DNA of 64,000 nucleotides from Mucilaginibacter xinganensis (GTDB lineage: Bacteria > Bacteroidota > Bacteroidia > Sphingobacteriales > Sphingobacteriaceae), in the NCBI RefSeq assembly GCF_002257585.1, contig NZ_CP022743.1, positions 620,001-684,000 on the forward strand, written 5' to 3'. A program made the translations under genes and the position numbers. Below are positions 34,321 through 44,113 of this stretch, piece by piece (within the stretch, counting starts at the first letter, position 1; each line of letters opens with the position of its first letter). Under the pieces are notes generated by a model. The model had not been told where the DNA came from. It was given only the letters and a program-made list of their open reading frames with translations, and ran no database searches.

Positions 34321-37300
34321 ATGAAAAAACTTGTACTTGCATTTTTGTGCTTCAGTATGTTGTGTATAACACAGGTATTTGCACAAAGCCATTCAGTAAC
34401 CGGTGTGGTTACGGGCAAAGACGATGGAAAGCCTATCCCCGGGGCAACTTTGCGGGTAAAAGGGCAAAACAGTGGCTCGCAAACCGATGTTAACGGTAAG
34501 TTTTCATTAACGGTGCCGGATAATGCCACCTTATCTTTCTCTTTTTTAGGCTATTTAACACAAGATGTTAGCGTAGCCGGTAAATCATCACTAACGGTTG
34601 TGCTAGTACCCTCCAATCGCGAGCTTGATGAAGTGGTGGTTACGGGTTACCAAACCAAAACCCGGGCAAATAACACTGCGGCGATCTCAACCATATCGCC
34701 CAAAGAAATCGCCGACAAACCCATCCCCGGTATTGATAACCTGCTGCAAGGCAAGGCCGCCGGTGTGCAGATCACCACTGAAAATGGCCGCCCGGGCGCA
34801 AATGCGTTTATCCGCATCCGGGGCACAGGCTCGGTTAATGCCAGCCAGCAGCCGCTTTTAGTGGTTGACGGAGTGCAGATTCCAGATGCAGCTGCGCCTG
34901 AGTTTTACAACACCCTTAACGCTAACGATGTTGCCAATATCTCTGTATTAAAGGATGCATCAGCTTCTTCCCTGTATGGTGCACGTGGCTCAAACGGCGT
35001 GGTGGTAATTACCACTAAAAATGGATCGGAATCGTCAAACCATATTTCTTACACCTTTCAATATGGTACCAACCGCAAGATTCCTGATAATTTTCAGATG
35101 ATGAGTGCTGCACAAAAGCTGCAGTATGAGTATGATCTTGGTTACACCAACGGCGATTTGGCTAATTATTTATCAGCCAATAACCTGCCAACTGATGTTA
35201 CCCAGATTACCGACGCCCAGCGGCAAACCGCATTTAATGCGCTGATTGCACAATCACATAACTGGCAGGATGATATTTTGCGCAGCGGTAAAATTATGCA
35301 GCACCAGTTGGTGATCAGCGGGCACGAGAACAAGACCAACTACTATGCTTCATTTCAGAAATATGATGAAGATGGTATTGTTGTTGGATCAAACCTGAAT
35401 AAATACAATGGCAAACTTAACCTGAGCACAGAAGTTAAGCCTTATTTAACGCTGAGCAATAACCTGAGTTTGGGCGAAAGGTCAACAAACGAAACCAGAG
35501 ACAGGTATAATGCACAGAACCCATTTTATGCAATCTATGCTTATAATCCCTATGAAAAGGTTTATAACGCGGATGGCTCTTATAACTTAACCAGTCAGGG
35601 CTTCCCTATTTTGGAGGCTTTAAAGAATAACCCCGAAAATCAGAAGTATTTAAACGGGTATAATACTACCACTGTTGATTTTCATCCTATCAAGGGGCTG
35701 AGCATCTCGAGCCAGATTGGTTTAACGCTTAATGATTATACCCGCGAGTATTTTATCAAACCCGGATCGATCCTGGACAACTATGTTGGCGACCCTGCGG
35801 CGCCCGGCGATAAAACGGATAATGGATCGCGTGATTTTAATTACGACTGGATCAATAAGGCTATCTACAGATTTGATGTCAACAGCGACCACCATTTCAC
35901 CATATTGGGTGTTCAGGAGTTTCAGAAGGATGTGTTTACATCATACACCCTGGAAAGTAAAGGCTTTCCAAGCCCCGACCTGCCTACGCAGGATAACGCT
36001 TCGGCAAATTCAGGGAAAAATAGTACTTCTTATTCTGCTTATACCATTGCATCATTGTTAGGTGAGGTAGATTACAACTATAAAGGCAAATATTTTGTTA
36101 CAGGAAGTATCCGTAATGACGGTTCATCGCGATTTGGAGCCAACAACCGTTATGGCACCTTTGGCGCAGGCAGTATCGGCTGGCTGATCACTTCTGAAGA
36201 TTTTGCTAAAAACATTACCTGGTTAAATGTATTGAAACTGCGTGCTTCAATAGGTAATACCGGTAATTTTAGCGGGATCAGCAATTACCAGGCCCTGGGA
36301 TTATACGGCTTTGGGAACTATGGCGGTAAATCAACTGCTATACCTACTCAAATCCCTAACCCTAACTTAACCTGGGAAAAAAAGCTTAAGCGCGATGTGG
36401 GTATAGATTTTGAATTATTTAACAGCCGCATTACAGGTTCGTTTGAATATTATAACGAAACTACCAGCGGTTTGCTGTTCCAGCTGCCGGTATCGCAAAC
36501 CACCGGTTTTTCAGCAGTGTACAAAAACGTAGGCGGTTTATATAATAAAGGTATCGACCTTTCGCTAAACGGCGACATTGTTAGAAATAAGGATGTTAAA
36601 TGGAGTGTTTACGGAAACATCAACTATAACAAAAACAAAGTTACGTCTTTATATAGCGGGGCAAATGAAATTGCCAGCAACGGCGTTGGTGTTGTTAAAC
36701 CGGGCGAGGCTATTTACACCTATAAAGTAGTTAGGTATGCCGGGGTTAATTCACAAACCGGCGCTGCGCAGTTTTTGGATAAAAACGGTAACATAACCGA
36801 AACTTATAATTTCGACAATGCGGTGGTTGAATCGGGCAAAAGCCCTAACCCTAAATTTTATGGGGGCTTCGGCACCAGCGTATCCTACAAGGGGTTTGAA
36901 CTTACCGCCGACTTTACTTATTCTTATGGCGGATACACTTATAATAACGTGTACCAGAATTTAGATGCGTGGGGGTCAAATTATTACCAGGCGCAATCAA
37001 CCCTGGCTTTAAACTATTGGAAAAAACCAGGGGATGTTAATGTGCTTCCAAAACCTGATGCCGCGGGTGCCGACCAAACCTACGTAACTGATCAATACCT
37101 GCAAAAGGATGATTATATAAGGTTTAGAACATTGCAGCTGGCTTATACCCTTCCTAAAGCTATCACCCAGAAATTTAAAGTGTATTCTTTAAGGGTGTTT
37201 TTACAGGGCCAGAACCTGCTGACCATTAATCCGCACCATTTTTTCGGCGATCCGGAAGTTGGGATAGGAAGTGTTGAATCGGGCTTATTGATTCCCGGTC

Positions 37301-37365
37301 AGAACACTTTATACAGCTACCCAAGTACCCGCCAGTTTACATTTGGTGCCAACATAACCTTTTAA
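34321..37365 (+). CDS. SusC/RagA TonB-linked outer-membrane transporter (second locus)
   Basis: TonB-dependent importer of 1014 residues, without an STN domain. It has a signal peptide (VLAFLCFSMLCITQVFAQ), a regulatory-like domain (about 24-98, SVTGVVTGKDDGKPIPGATL), a short ELDEVVVTGYQ linker, a plug (about 115-235, FIRIRGTGSVNASQQPLLVVDG and VLKDASASSLYGARGSNGVVVIT) and the barrel ending FTFGANITF. Without STN, it should not signal to a FecR. The N-terminal sequence is close to that of the third SusC in the window (39257), so the two loci are paralogous. It is followed 22 bases later by its SusD partner. Confidence 0.95.
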   Translation: MKKLVLAFLCFSMLCITQVFAQSHSVTGVVTGKDDGKPIPGATLRVKGQNSGSQTDVNGKFSLTVPDNATLSFSFLGYLTQDVSVAGKSSLTVVLVPSNRELDEVVVTGYQTKTRANNTAAISTISPKEIADKPIPGIDNLLQGKAAGVQITTENGRPGANAFIRIRGTGSVNASQQPLLVVDGVQIPDAAAPEFYNTLNANDVANISVLKDASASSLYGARGSNGVVVITTKNGSESSNHISYTFQYGTNRKIPDNFQMMSAAQKLQYEYDLGYTNGDLANYLSANNLPTDVTQITDAQRQTAFNALIAQSHNWQDDILRSGKIMQHQLVISGHENKTNYYASFQKYDEDGIVVGSNLNKYNGKLNLSTEVKPYLTLSNNLSLGERSTNETRDRYNAQNPFYAIYAYNPYEKVYNADGSYNLTSQGFPILEALKNNPENQKYLNGYNTTTVDFHPIKGLSISSQIGLTLNDYTREYFIKPGSILDNYVGDPAAPGDKTDNGSRDFNYDWINKAIYRFDVNSDHHFTILGVQEFQKDVFTSYTLESKGFPSPDLPTQDNASANSGKNSTSYSAYTIASLLGEVDYNYKGKYFVTGSIRNDGSSRFGANNRYGTFGAGSIGWLITSEDFAKNITWLNVLKLRASIGNTGNFSGISNYQALGLYGFGNYGGKSTAIPTQIPNPNLTWEKKLKRDVGIDFELFNSRITGSFEYYNETTSGLLFQLPVSQTTGFSAVYKNVGGLYNKGIDLSLNGDIVRNKDVKWSVYGNINYNKNKVTSLYSGANEIASNGVGVVKPGEAIYTYKVVRYAGVNSQTGAAQFLDKNGNITETYNFDNAVVESGKSPNPKFYGGFGTSVSYKGFELTADFTYSYGGYTYNNVYQNLDAWGSNYYQAQSTLALNYWKKPGDVNVLPKPDAAGADQTYVTDQYLQKDDYIRFRTLQLAYTLPKAITQKFKVYSLRVFLQGQNLLTINPHHFFGDPEVGIGSVESGLLIPGQNTLYSYPSTRQFTFGANITF

Positions 37366-37387
37366 TCGAACGCTAAAGGATAAAAAA

Positions 37388-38824
37388 ATGAAGAGAACAT
37401 ATATATACGCATCGCTAATGTTGTTATCATTAGCCGGATGTAAAAAGGAATTGATACAAAGCCCTACAAATGCTATCCCGGCGGGCAATGCGTTTGTATC
37501 CCCCGCTAACTTTACCAATGCCATACTGGGTACCTATTCAGGACTTAAGGGCGGCAATTATTATGGCGGCCAGGATGGCGGCTCAATGGCCACCACGCCT
37601 GATGTACTGTCAGACAACCTGATCATTTGTTCGCAGGGACGTAAGTCTGAGCAGGTGTTTTTTAATTTTACTTTTAACTCAAACAGTGTTTGGAACATGT
37701 GGCCCGATGCTTATACCACGGTGTTGCGGGCAAACTATATCCTAACCAACCTGGGCCACCTCTCGGCGGGTACTTTTAAGGATAACGTTCAGGGTGAGGC
37801 GCTGGCCTTAAGGGCGCTGTCGCACTTTGACCTGTTGCGCCTGTATGCCAAGTCGTACGCATCAGCAGGTGCGCAGGATCCGGGGGTGCCTTATGTAACC
37901 TCAACCGACCCAACGCTGCTGCCATCAAGAACGCCGGACAAGGCTGCCTATGATATGGTAGTTGCAGACCTGGTGCAGGCGCAGTCATTAATAGCTGCTG
38001 ATAATGGTGAGGGACGTTTAAACAAGTCGGCTGTAGAAGGATTACTTTCGAGGGTTTATTTATACCGCGGCGAGTGGCAAAAAAGTGCAGATGCGGCAAC
38101 CGCCTGTATTAATGAAGCCGGCGCTAACGGGCACGTGCTTGCAAACACGGATAACTTTGGATCGATATGGCTTGACGGCGATGACCCGGCTACATCCGAA
38201 GTTTTGTTCAGGGTAAAAATTATTGATGCGGACGGAATTCCGATCGGGGTTGGCTATGAGCAATCAAGCCCGCAGGGCGTTAAGCCGGAGTACGTGGTTG
38301 ACAATGCGTTTTATAACCTTTTTGCTGCCAATGATGTGCGTAAAGCAGCTTATACCGGTACCACGGTTTTTAACTCCGAAAACTTTGTTTACATAAAAAA
38401 ATACTTCGGCAGGGCAACTGGTGCAGCAAATACGGTAGATTTTAAAGCATTAAGGCTGGGCGAGGTGTATTTGAACCGGGCCGAAGCATACTATAACCTG
38501 TCGCAGCCGGCAAATGCGCTGGCCGATTTGAATACGCTGAGAGCAGGCCGTTACACTGGTTTTGCTGCCGGTGCCGAAACGGGCGCTAATCTTTACAATG
38601 CTATTTTATTGCAGAGGCGGTTAGAGCTGGCGTTTGAAGGATCAAGGTTCTTTGATTTAAAAAGGCTTAATGCTGCCATACAGCGGTCGGATTTTGGCGA
38701 CCAGGCAGGCGGTGCCGGTCCGCAGGCCCCTGTTAAACTTATTTCGGCAGGCAGTAACCTGTTTCAGATGCCTATTCCGCAGTACGAAATCAATGCAAAC
38801 CCAAATATTACTCAAAATCCGTAA
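37388..38824 (+). CDS. SusD/RagB-family lipoprotein (second locus)
   Basis: Surface substrate-binding lipoprotein of 478 residues. The lipoprotein signal is short (TYIYASLMLLSLAGC, lipobox LAGC) with Lys-Lys-Glu following the lipid cysteine. The family's helical repeats are visible (KDNVQGEALALRALSHFDLL), and so is the C-terminal signature LQRRLELAFEGSRFFDLKRL, ending FQMPIPQYEINANPNITQNP. It forms an operon with the SusC just upstream and is closed by a strong terminator. Confidence 0.95.
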   Translation: MKRTYIYASLMLLSLAGCKKELIQSPTNAIPAGNAFVSPANFTNAILGTYSGLKGGNYYGGQDGGSMATTPDVLSDNLIICSQGRKSEQVFFNFTFNSNSVWNMWPDAYTTVLRANYILTNLGHLSAGTFKDNVQGEALALRALSHFDLLRLYAKSYASAGAQDPGVPYVTSTDPTLLPSRTPDKAAYDMVVADLVQAQSLIAADNGEGRLNKSAVEGLLSRVYLYRGEWQKSADAATACINEAGANGHVLANTDNFGSIWLDGDDPATSEVLFRVKIIDADGIPIGVGYEQSSPQGVKPEYVVDNAFYNLFAANDVRKAAYTGTTVFNSENFVYIKKYFGRATGAANTVDFKALRLGEVYLNRAEAYYNLSQPANALADLNTLRAGRYTGFAAGAETGANLYNAILLQRRLELAFEGSRFFDLKRLNAAIQRSDFGDQAGGAGPQAPVKLISAGSNLFQMPIPQYEINANPNITQNP

Positions 38825-38850
38825 TCAGTTCAGTTAATAGTTTAGTTAAT

Positions 38851-38892
38851 GGGCCCTTTTAGCGATGCTAAAGGGCCCATTTTTCATTTTTT
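38851..38892 (+). terminator. Intrinsic terminator after the second susCD pair
   Basis: GGGCCCTTTTAGC (38851-38863) pairs with GCTAAAGGGCCC (38867-38878) across a GAT loop, one T bulged, followed by ATTTTTCATTTTTTTTT. It lies 26 bases after the stop codon. Confidence 0.85.
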
Positions 38893-39187
38893 TTTAAGGC
38901 TAAGCCGAATTACAGTAAAATATAGCCGATATTCCACCTCAGGGCGCTAATCCGTCGAAAACTATCATTTCTTATCCTTTCATCTGCCGGGACACCGCAT
39001 CGGGATTCGTAACGTTTTAATGTACAACATTTTAGCCGGGGTTTAACCAGCGGTCAATCTGTTTCGCTGTTATATGCAAGGTTAAGTGCAATGCAAGGTA
39101 CCATGTAATAAATTGTTATTAAATTGAAAGTTTTATAGCTTAATAACTGCTTTTTTTTAAAAAAAACAATGTTTTTTAAGATTTATC
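38893..39187. other. Spacer between the second and third susCD loci
   Basis: The stretch between the terminator and the next promoter has no supported gene. It becomes strongly AT-rich towards 39110-39187, with T- and A-runs that often precede strong Bacteroidota promoters. Confidence 0.4.
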
Positions 39188-39218
39188 TTGACAAATTGAT
39201 AATGTAACACTACTTTTA
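39188..39218 (+). promoter_or_regulatory. Promoter of the third susCD locus
   Basis: TTG (39188-39190), 20 bases, then TACTTTTA (39211-39218), one base away from TAnnTTTG, at the spacing usual in Bacteroidota. An AT-rich upstream region lies directly before. The start codon is 39 bases downstream. Confidence 0.5.
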
Positions 39219-39256
39219 TGATTAATTAACTATTAACTGATCTTATTATTAACGAA

Positions 39257-42200
39257 ATGAAAAAACTTTTACTAGTAAGTTTGTGTTTCCTGGTGTTATG
39301 CATAACACAGGCATTTGCACAAAATCGAACAATTACTGGTACAGTTACTTCAAAGGAGGACGGCTTGCCGCTTCCTGGGGTAAGTGTTACAGTACCCGGA
39401 ACTCAGGTTGGTACCCAAACCAACGACTATGGTAAATTTACCATCAAAGTGCCGGCATCAGCAAAATCATTAGCATTCGGATTTGTTGGTTACAAAAGAG
39501 TAACTGCAACTATTGGCGCTACTGATGTTATTAATGCCACGCTTGAAACAAACGCAAATGAGTTGAAAGAAGTTGTGGTAACCGGTGGTTACGGCATCAA
39601 GCAAACAGCGCGTTCAAACTCAAACTCTGCGCAAGTGGTTACAGCTACTGAACTGAACACAGTTCGCCAGCCTAACATCAACAACGCTTTGGCCGGTAAG
39701 GTTGCAGGTATCCAGGTTCGTAGCCAGTCGGCTGCAGCATTGGGCCGTAACACAGAGGTAAGGCTTCGTGGTGCTTCAGGTTTCGGATCTGGCCAGGGCG
39801 CTTTGTATGTTGTGGATGGTACTATCCTTCCAAATGCTGACGACATCAACCTTGATGACGTTGAAAGTGTTACTGTATTACAAGGTGCGGCAGCCGCAGC
39901 ACTATTGGGCTCACAGGGTGCTAACGGTGCAATCGTTATCACAACCTCTAAAGCTAAAAAGAACGGTGGCCTTGGTATCGACCTTAGGTTAGGTGCTACT
40001 TTTGACAAGGCTTACATTTTGCCTAACTACCAGAACACTTATGGTGGCGGTAACAACCCTGTATTTGAGCAGTATACTTGGAAAGCCGGTGACCCTGATC
40101 ATTGGAAATCATTAAGCGGTAAATACTACCCTGATTATTCTGATGACAGCAGCTGGGGACCTAAATTATCGGGACAGGAGTATATTCCATGGTACGCATG
40201 GTATGCCGGAACAAAATATACCGGTAAAACTGCTTCATGGACTGCACAGCCTAATAACGCTATTGATTTCTATCAAACAGCGCCTTTGCTTGATAACAGC
40301 ATAACCTTTAACAAGGCAGGTGATGATTACAGCGTTAAATTAAGCTACGGTAACGTTTACCAAAAAGGTATCATTCCTAACCAGGATTTGAAAAGAAATA
40401 CCCTGAACCTGAACTACAACTATGATTTGAACAAACACCTTTCATTATCTGCAAACATTAACTATGTTAACCAGAAACAAACAGGTACTGTTCAGGATGG
40501 TTACGCTAACCAAACCTCAGGTTCATTTACCCAATGGTTCCACCGTGACCTTGACATGGGAATCATGAAAGAATTAAGAGGCTTACAATATGGCCCGGGC
40601 CAATATGCCAGCTGGAACCACAATGACCCTGCTGCATGGAACCCTGCCAACCCTACCAACTTTTATGGTGGTAACTACTGGTATAACTATTATACCTACC
40701 AGGACCTTGAAAAAGACCACTATAACCGCGATCGTTTTTACGGAAACATAGCCTTAACCTATAAAGTTAATAACGACTTAAGCTTCAGGTTAACTTACCG
40801 TAAACAGCAAAATACTACGTGGACCGAGAATATCGAATCTACCGAGTTAGCGCAAAGCCAGGTTCAAACAGGCTTGAAAGGCAGCTACTTTACTTACAAC
40901 AGCTACTCGAACCGCGAAAACTTAGAGTTTTTAGCTACCTACAGCAAAAAGATAAAAGACTTTAAGATTGACGCAAACTTTGGTACAGATAAATTTAACT
41001 GGACCGATAAAGAAAATGGTGCTCAAACCAACAACGGCTTAACCATCCCTTATCTTTATACCATTTCAAACAGTGTTGACCCTGCATCCATATACAACAC
41101 AAGGTTACAGGAAAGATACAATGCTGTGTTAGGCCACCTTGCTTTAGGCTGGAAAGACCTGATCTTCCTTGACGGATCATTACGTAATGACTGGTTCTCA
41201 ACGCTGCCACAGGCTAAAAATGACGTATTGTCAAAATCAGCAGGTTTATCATTCGTGTTTAGCGATTTGCTGAAAAGCCAGGATAAATGGTTAAGTTATG
41301 GTAAAGTACGTGCAACCTACGGCCAGATCCCTAAAGCGCTTGGTACCAGCAACGAAACTTTTGGCGCTTACCGTTACCCGGGTGCGTCTTATGGCGTAGC
41401 TGCTCAAAAATTCAATGGCCAGCTGTTGATGTCAACTCCTGACCAAAACGTTGATCCGCTGATCCACGGTTCTACAGTAACCCAAAAAGAGCTTGGTCTC
41501 GATTTAAGATTCCTGAATGACAGGATCGGAATTTCAGGTACTTACTGGGATGGTGCTGAAACAGGTATCCCTTCATCAATTAACGTGAACGGTGCTTCAG
41601 GTTTCTCATCTATCCTTACCAACTTTGGTAATGTTACCAAAAAAGGTTTTGATATAACCTTTAACGCTTACCCGGTAAGAGTACCAAATTTTGCATGGAA
41701 CGTATCTTTAACTTACTCAAACCTGTTACAGGATAAAGTAGTTGAGATCAGCAATAAATACAACGTTCAGCAAATTATTGTTGCTTACAACACATTCTCA
41801 CAACTTCCATACCTGGTTCAAAAAGCAGGCATGGCCTGGGGACAGATCTTTGGTTCAGGTATCCTTCGCAATTCTGCAGGTGTTCCTATTCTTGATGCTA
41901 GCGGTTTTTACCAAAGAAATCCAAGTGTTTATTTTGGAAGCGTATTACCTAAGCACACAGGTGGTATCCAGAATACATTTAACATCTACAAAGACTTCTC
42001 TGTTAACTTTAACATAGATTACCAGTTTGGCGGTAAATTTGCTTCATTATCTAACGCATTCGGTGCATTCAGCGGTACCACTTACCGTACGGCAGCTTTG
42101 AACGACAAGGGTAACCCTGTTCGTGATAATGTTGCTGATGGCGGTGGTGTTCACCAGGTTGGTGTTGATGCAAACGGCAAGCCGGTTAGCATGTATGTTA

Positions 42201-42496
42201 GCGCTTATGATTACTATCATAACAATTTTAACAACGGTACTTTAGATGAGTTTGTTTATGACCTTACCTTCATAAAATTACGTGAGGCTGGTATCTCTTA
42301 CCGCATCCCGGTTAAAAAATTAGGAATTGGTAATGTTATTAAGAATGCTAGCTTCCAGATACAGGCACATGACCTTTGGTTAATTTATGCTAAATCAAGA
42401 GACTTTGATCCGTCACAAATCAGTGCAGTTCAGGGTGAGTCAGGACAGTTGCCAGGAACAAGAGGTTTCGGATTTAACCTTAAAGTAGGATTCTGA
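39257..42496 (+). CDS. SusC/RagA TonB-linked outer-membrane transporter (third locus)
   Basis: TonB-dependent importer of 1079 residues. It has a signal peptide (LLVSLCFLVLCITQAFAQ), a regulatory-like domain (about 24-98, ITGTVTSKEDGLPLPGVSV), a plug (about 110-240, EVRLRGASGFGSGQGALYVVDG and VLQGAAAAALLGSQGANGAIVIT) and a barrel ending GFGFNLKVGF. There is no STN domain. The codon use looks more uniform and translation-optimised (GGT, AAC, CTT favoured) than in the other two SusC genes, suggesting high expression; this is an impression from reading. It leads an operon of three: SusC, SusD-like, and a further lipoprotein. Confidence 0.95.
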   Translation: MKKLLLVSLCFLVLCITQAFAQNRTITGTVTSKEDGLPLPGVSVTVPGTQVGTQTNDYGKFTIKVPASAKSLAFGFVGYKRVTATIGATDVINATLETNANELKEVVVTGGYGIKQTARSNSNSAQVVTATELNTVRQPNINNALAGKVAGIQVRSQSAAALGRNTEVRLRGASGFGSGQGALYVVDGTILPNADDINLDDVESVTVLQGAAAAALLGSQGANGAIVITTSKAKKNGGLGIDLRLGATFDKAYILPNYQNTYGGGNNPVFEQYTWKAGDPDHWKSLSGKYYPDYSDDSSWGPKLSGQEYIPWYAWYAGTKYTGKTASWTAQPNNAIDFYQTAPLLDNSITFNKAGDDYSVKLSYGNVYQKGIIPNQDLKRNTLNLNYNYDLNKHLSLSANINYVNQKQTGTVQDGYANQTSGSFTQWFHRDLDMGIMKELRGLQYGPGQYASWNHNDPAAWNPANPTNFYGGNYWYNYYTYQDLEKDHYNRDRFYGNIALTYKVNNDLSFRLTYRKQQNTTWTENIESTELAQSQVQTGLKGSYFTYNSYSNRENLEFLATYSKKIKDFKIDANFGTDKFNWTDKENGAQTNNGLTIPYLYTISNSVDPASIYNTRLQERYNAVLGHLALGWKDLIFLDGSLRNDWFSTLPQAKNDVLSKSAGLSFVFSDLLKSQDKWLSYGKVRATYGQIPKALGTSNETFGAYRYPGASYGVAAQKFNGQLLMSTPDQNVDPLIHGSTVTQKELGLDLRFLNDRIGISGTYWDGAETGIPSSINVNGASGFSSILTNFGNVTKKGFDITFNAYPVRVPNFAWNVSLTYSNLLQDKVVEISNKYNVQQIIVAYNTFSQLPYLVQKAGMAWGQIFGSGILRNSAGVPILDASGFYQRNPSVYFGSVLPKHTGGIQNTFNIYKDFSVNFNIDYQFGGKFASLSNAFGAFSGTTYRTAALNDKGNPVRDNVADGGGVHQVGVDANGKPVSMYVSAYDYYHNNFNNGTLDEFVYDLTFIKLREAGISYRIPVKKLGIGNVIKNASFQIQAHDLWLIYAKSRDFDPSQISAVQGESGQLPGTRGFGFNLKVGF

Positions 42497-42540
42497 TCAG
42501 TGTACTTGAACGAAAACTTAATTTAAATATTTAAAACACG

Positions 42541-44010
42541 ATGAAAAAGATATATATATGCACGCTTTCTGCCTTACTGTTATGGGGGGCCTCGAGCTGT
42601 AAAAAACCAAATGATTTTGGTACAACAAACCAGGATCCTACTGCGGTAACAACACCAATAGTATCAGCATTATTAGCAAATGTTGAGGCCGGGCTACCGG
42701 GCTATGCTTCAACCGGCTCAATGGCCGGCGGTGCTTACGCACAGTATTTCTCTGAAACACAATACCCGGGCACATCATTATATACCGCCCCGGTAAACGG
42801 CTTCACCGGAAACTACAATGGCTCGCTGTACGACTTGCAAAACGTTATTAACCTTAACCAAAGCAAAAACTCGGTTGCTGTTGCTCAAATTATGCAGCAG
42901 TATATTTACTGGGTGTTAACGGATGAGTTTGGTGATATTCCTTACAGCCAGGCTTTACAGGGCTTAAAGGCTATTACCCCGGCTTATGACAAGCAGGAGG
43001 ATATTTACAAAGGAATAGTTACCAAAATTGCAGCTGCTGTAGCTTCAATGGACGGTGGTACTGTACCGGGAGACCTTTTTTACGGAGGCGACGCTGCTGC
43101 ATGGAAAAGGGCCGGTAATTCATTAATTATGCTGGTTTCTATGCAGGCTTCAAAAAAAGTACCTGGAGCAGGCGATTTTTACGCTACTGCGTTTAAAGCA
43201 GCAATGGCTGGTGGATACATTACTACAAATGCACAGAATTTTGCTGTAACTTATCCAGGTGGATCATATAAATCACCATGGTGGGGCCTTTACAATGGCA
43301 GAACTGACTGGGCTGAAAGTAAAACCCTTACTGATTACACTGCAGCTACCAACGATGGCAGGCAACTGGTATTCGGTGGTTCATTCAGCGATCCTAACTT
43401 AACAACAGGTGGTACCGTAACTTCAAGCGATGGTGTACCTTACGGTGTTGACCGTACTACAGCAAATAATTACATCAGTGCAAATTCAGACTGGGCGCTT
43501 ATTATGCGTGCAGACAAACGTAAAGATGCATCTGCTGTAAACGTTATTACTGCTGCTGAAACTACACTGGCTGTGGCTGAAGCCATTAACATTGGCTGGG
43601 TAACCGGTGACCTGGTTGCTACTTACCAAAGCGGGGTTAAATTATCATTTGAGCAATGGGGTGTTGATGCGCCTACCAATACTTATCTTACCAGTGCTAA
43701 CGTTGCTGTAAGCGCAACTCCGGGTGTTGCTAACGAAAAGAACATTGCCGTTCAGCAATGGGTATCATCTTACCCTGACGGACACATGGGCTGGAACATC
43801 TGGCGTAAAACAGGTTATCCTGTGCTTACCCCTGCAGTAGCAGCTTCCAATTCGTCAAAGAAAATTGTTAGGCGTTATATTTATGCTTCATCTGAGCAGA
43901 CAACCAATGGTGTAAGCGTTAACGCGGCCATTGCAAGAGAAGTACCTACTGCAGGTACCGACTCGCAGGACAATGCTGTATGGTGGGATGTAATAGGTCA
44001 ATCAAAATAA
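42541..44010 (+). CDS. SusD-like lipoprotein (SusD_2 type)
   Basis: Lipoprotein of 489 residues of the divergent SusD-like group. The lipoprotein signal is IYICTLSALLLWGASSC (lipobox GASSC form). The N-terminus FGTTNQDPTAVTTPIVSALLANVEAG, with the LANVEAGL helix and QYIYWVLTDEFGDIPYSQAL, is characteristic of this group: a T-D-x-F-G-D-I-P-Y-S motif. The C-terminus is EKNIAVQQWVSSYPDGHMGWNIWRKTGYP, again typical. It starts 44 bases after the SusC stop and must be its partner. Such pairs often import peptides or glycans; substrate unknown. Confidence 0.93.
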   Translation: MKKIYICTLSALLLWGASSCKKPNDFGTTNQDPTAVTTPIVSALLANVEAGLPGYASTGSMAGGAYAQYFSETQYPGTSLYTAPVNGFTGNYNGSLYDLQNVINLNQSKNSVAVAQIMQQYIYWVLTDEFGDIPYSQALQGLKAITPAYDKQEDIYKGIVTKIAAAVASMDGGTVPGDLFYGGDAAAWKRAGNSLIMLVSMQASKKVPGAGDFYATAFKAAMAGGYITTNAQNFAVTYPGGSYKSPWWGLYNGRTDWAESKTLTDYTAATNDGRQLVFGGSFSDPNLTTGGTVTSSDGVPYGVDRTTANNYISANSDWALIMRADKRKDASAVNVITAAETTLAVAEAINIGWVTGDLVATYQSGVKLSFEQWGVDAPTNTYLTSANVAVSATPGVANEKNIAVQQWVSSYPDGHMGWNIWRKTGYPVLTPAVAASNSSKKIVRRYIYASSEQTTNGVSVNAAIAREVPTAGTDSQDNAVWWDVIGQSK

Positions 44011-44041
44011 GTATTTGCAGGCTTTAACAAAATAGTTGAAA

Positions 44042-44087
44042 CTATCATGAGCGGCGGCTCAGTTAAAAGAGGTAATGCTCATGATAG
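44042..44087 (+). promoter_or_regulatory. Intercistronic hairpin in the third susCD operon
   Basis: CTATCATGAGC (44042-44052) and GCTCATGATAG (44077-44087) form an 11-base-pair perfect stem with a 24-nt loop, without a following T-run. It may protect the upstream susCD message or lower expression of the downstream lipoprotein gene. Confidence 0.6.
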
Positions 44088-44113
44088 CTCATTAACATTT
44101 AAAAATTATTGAA

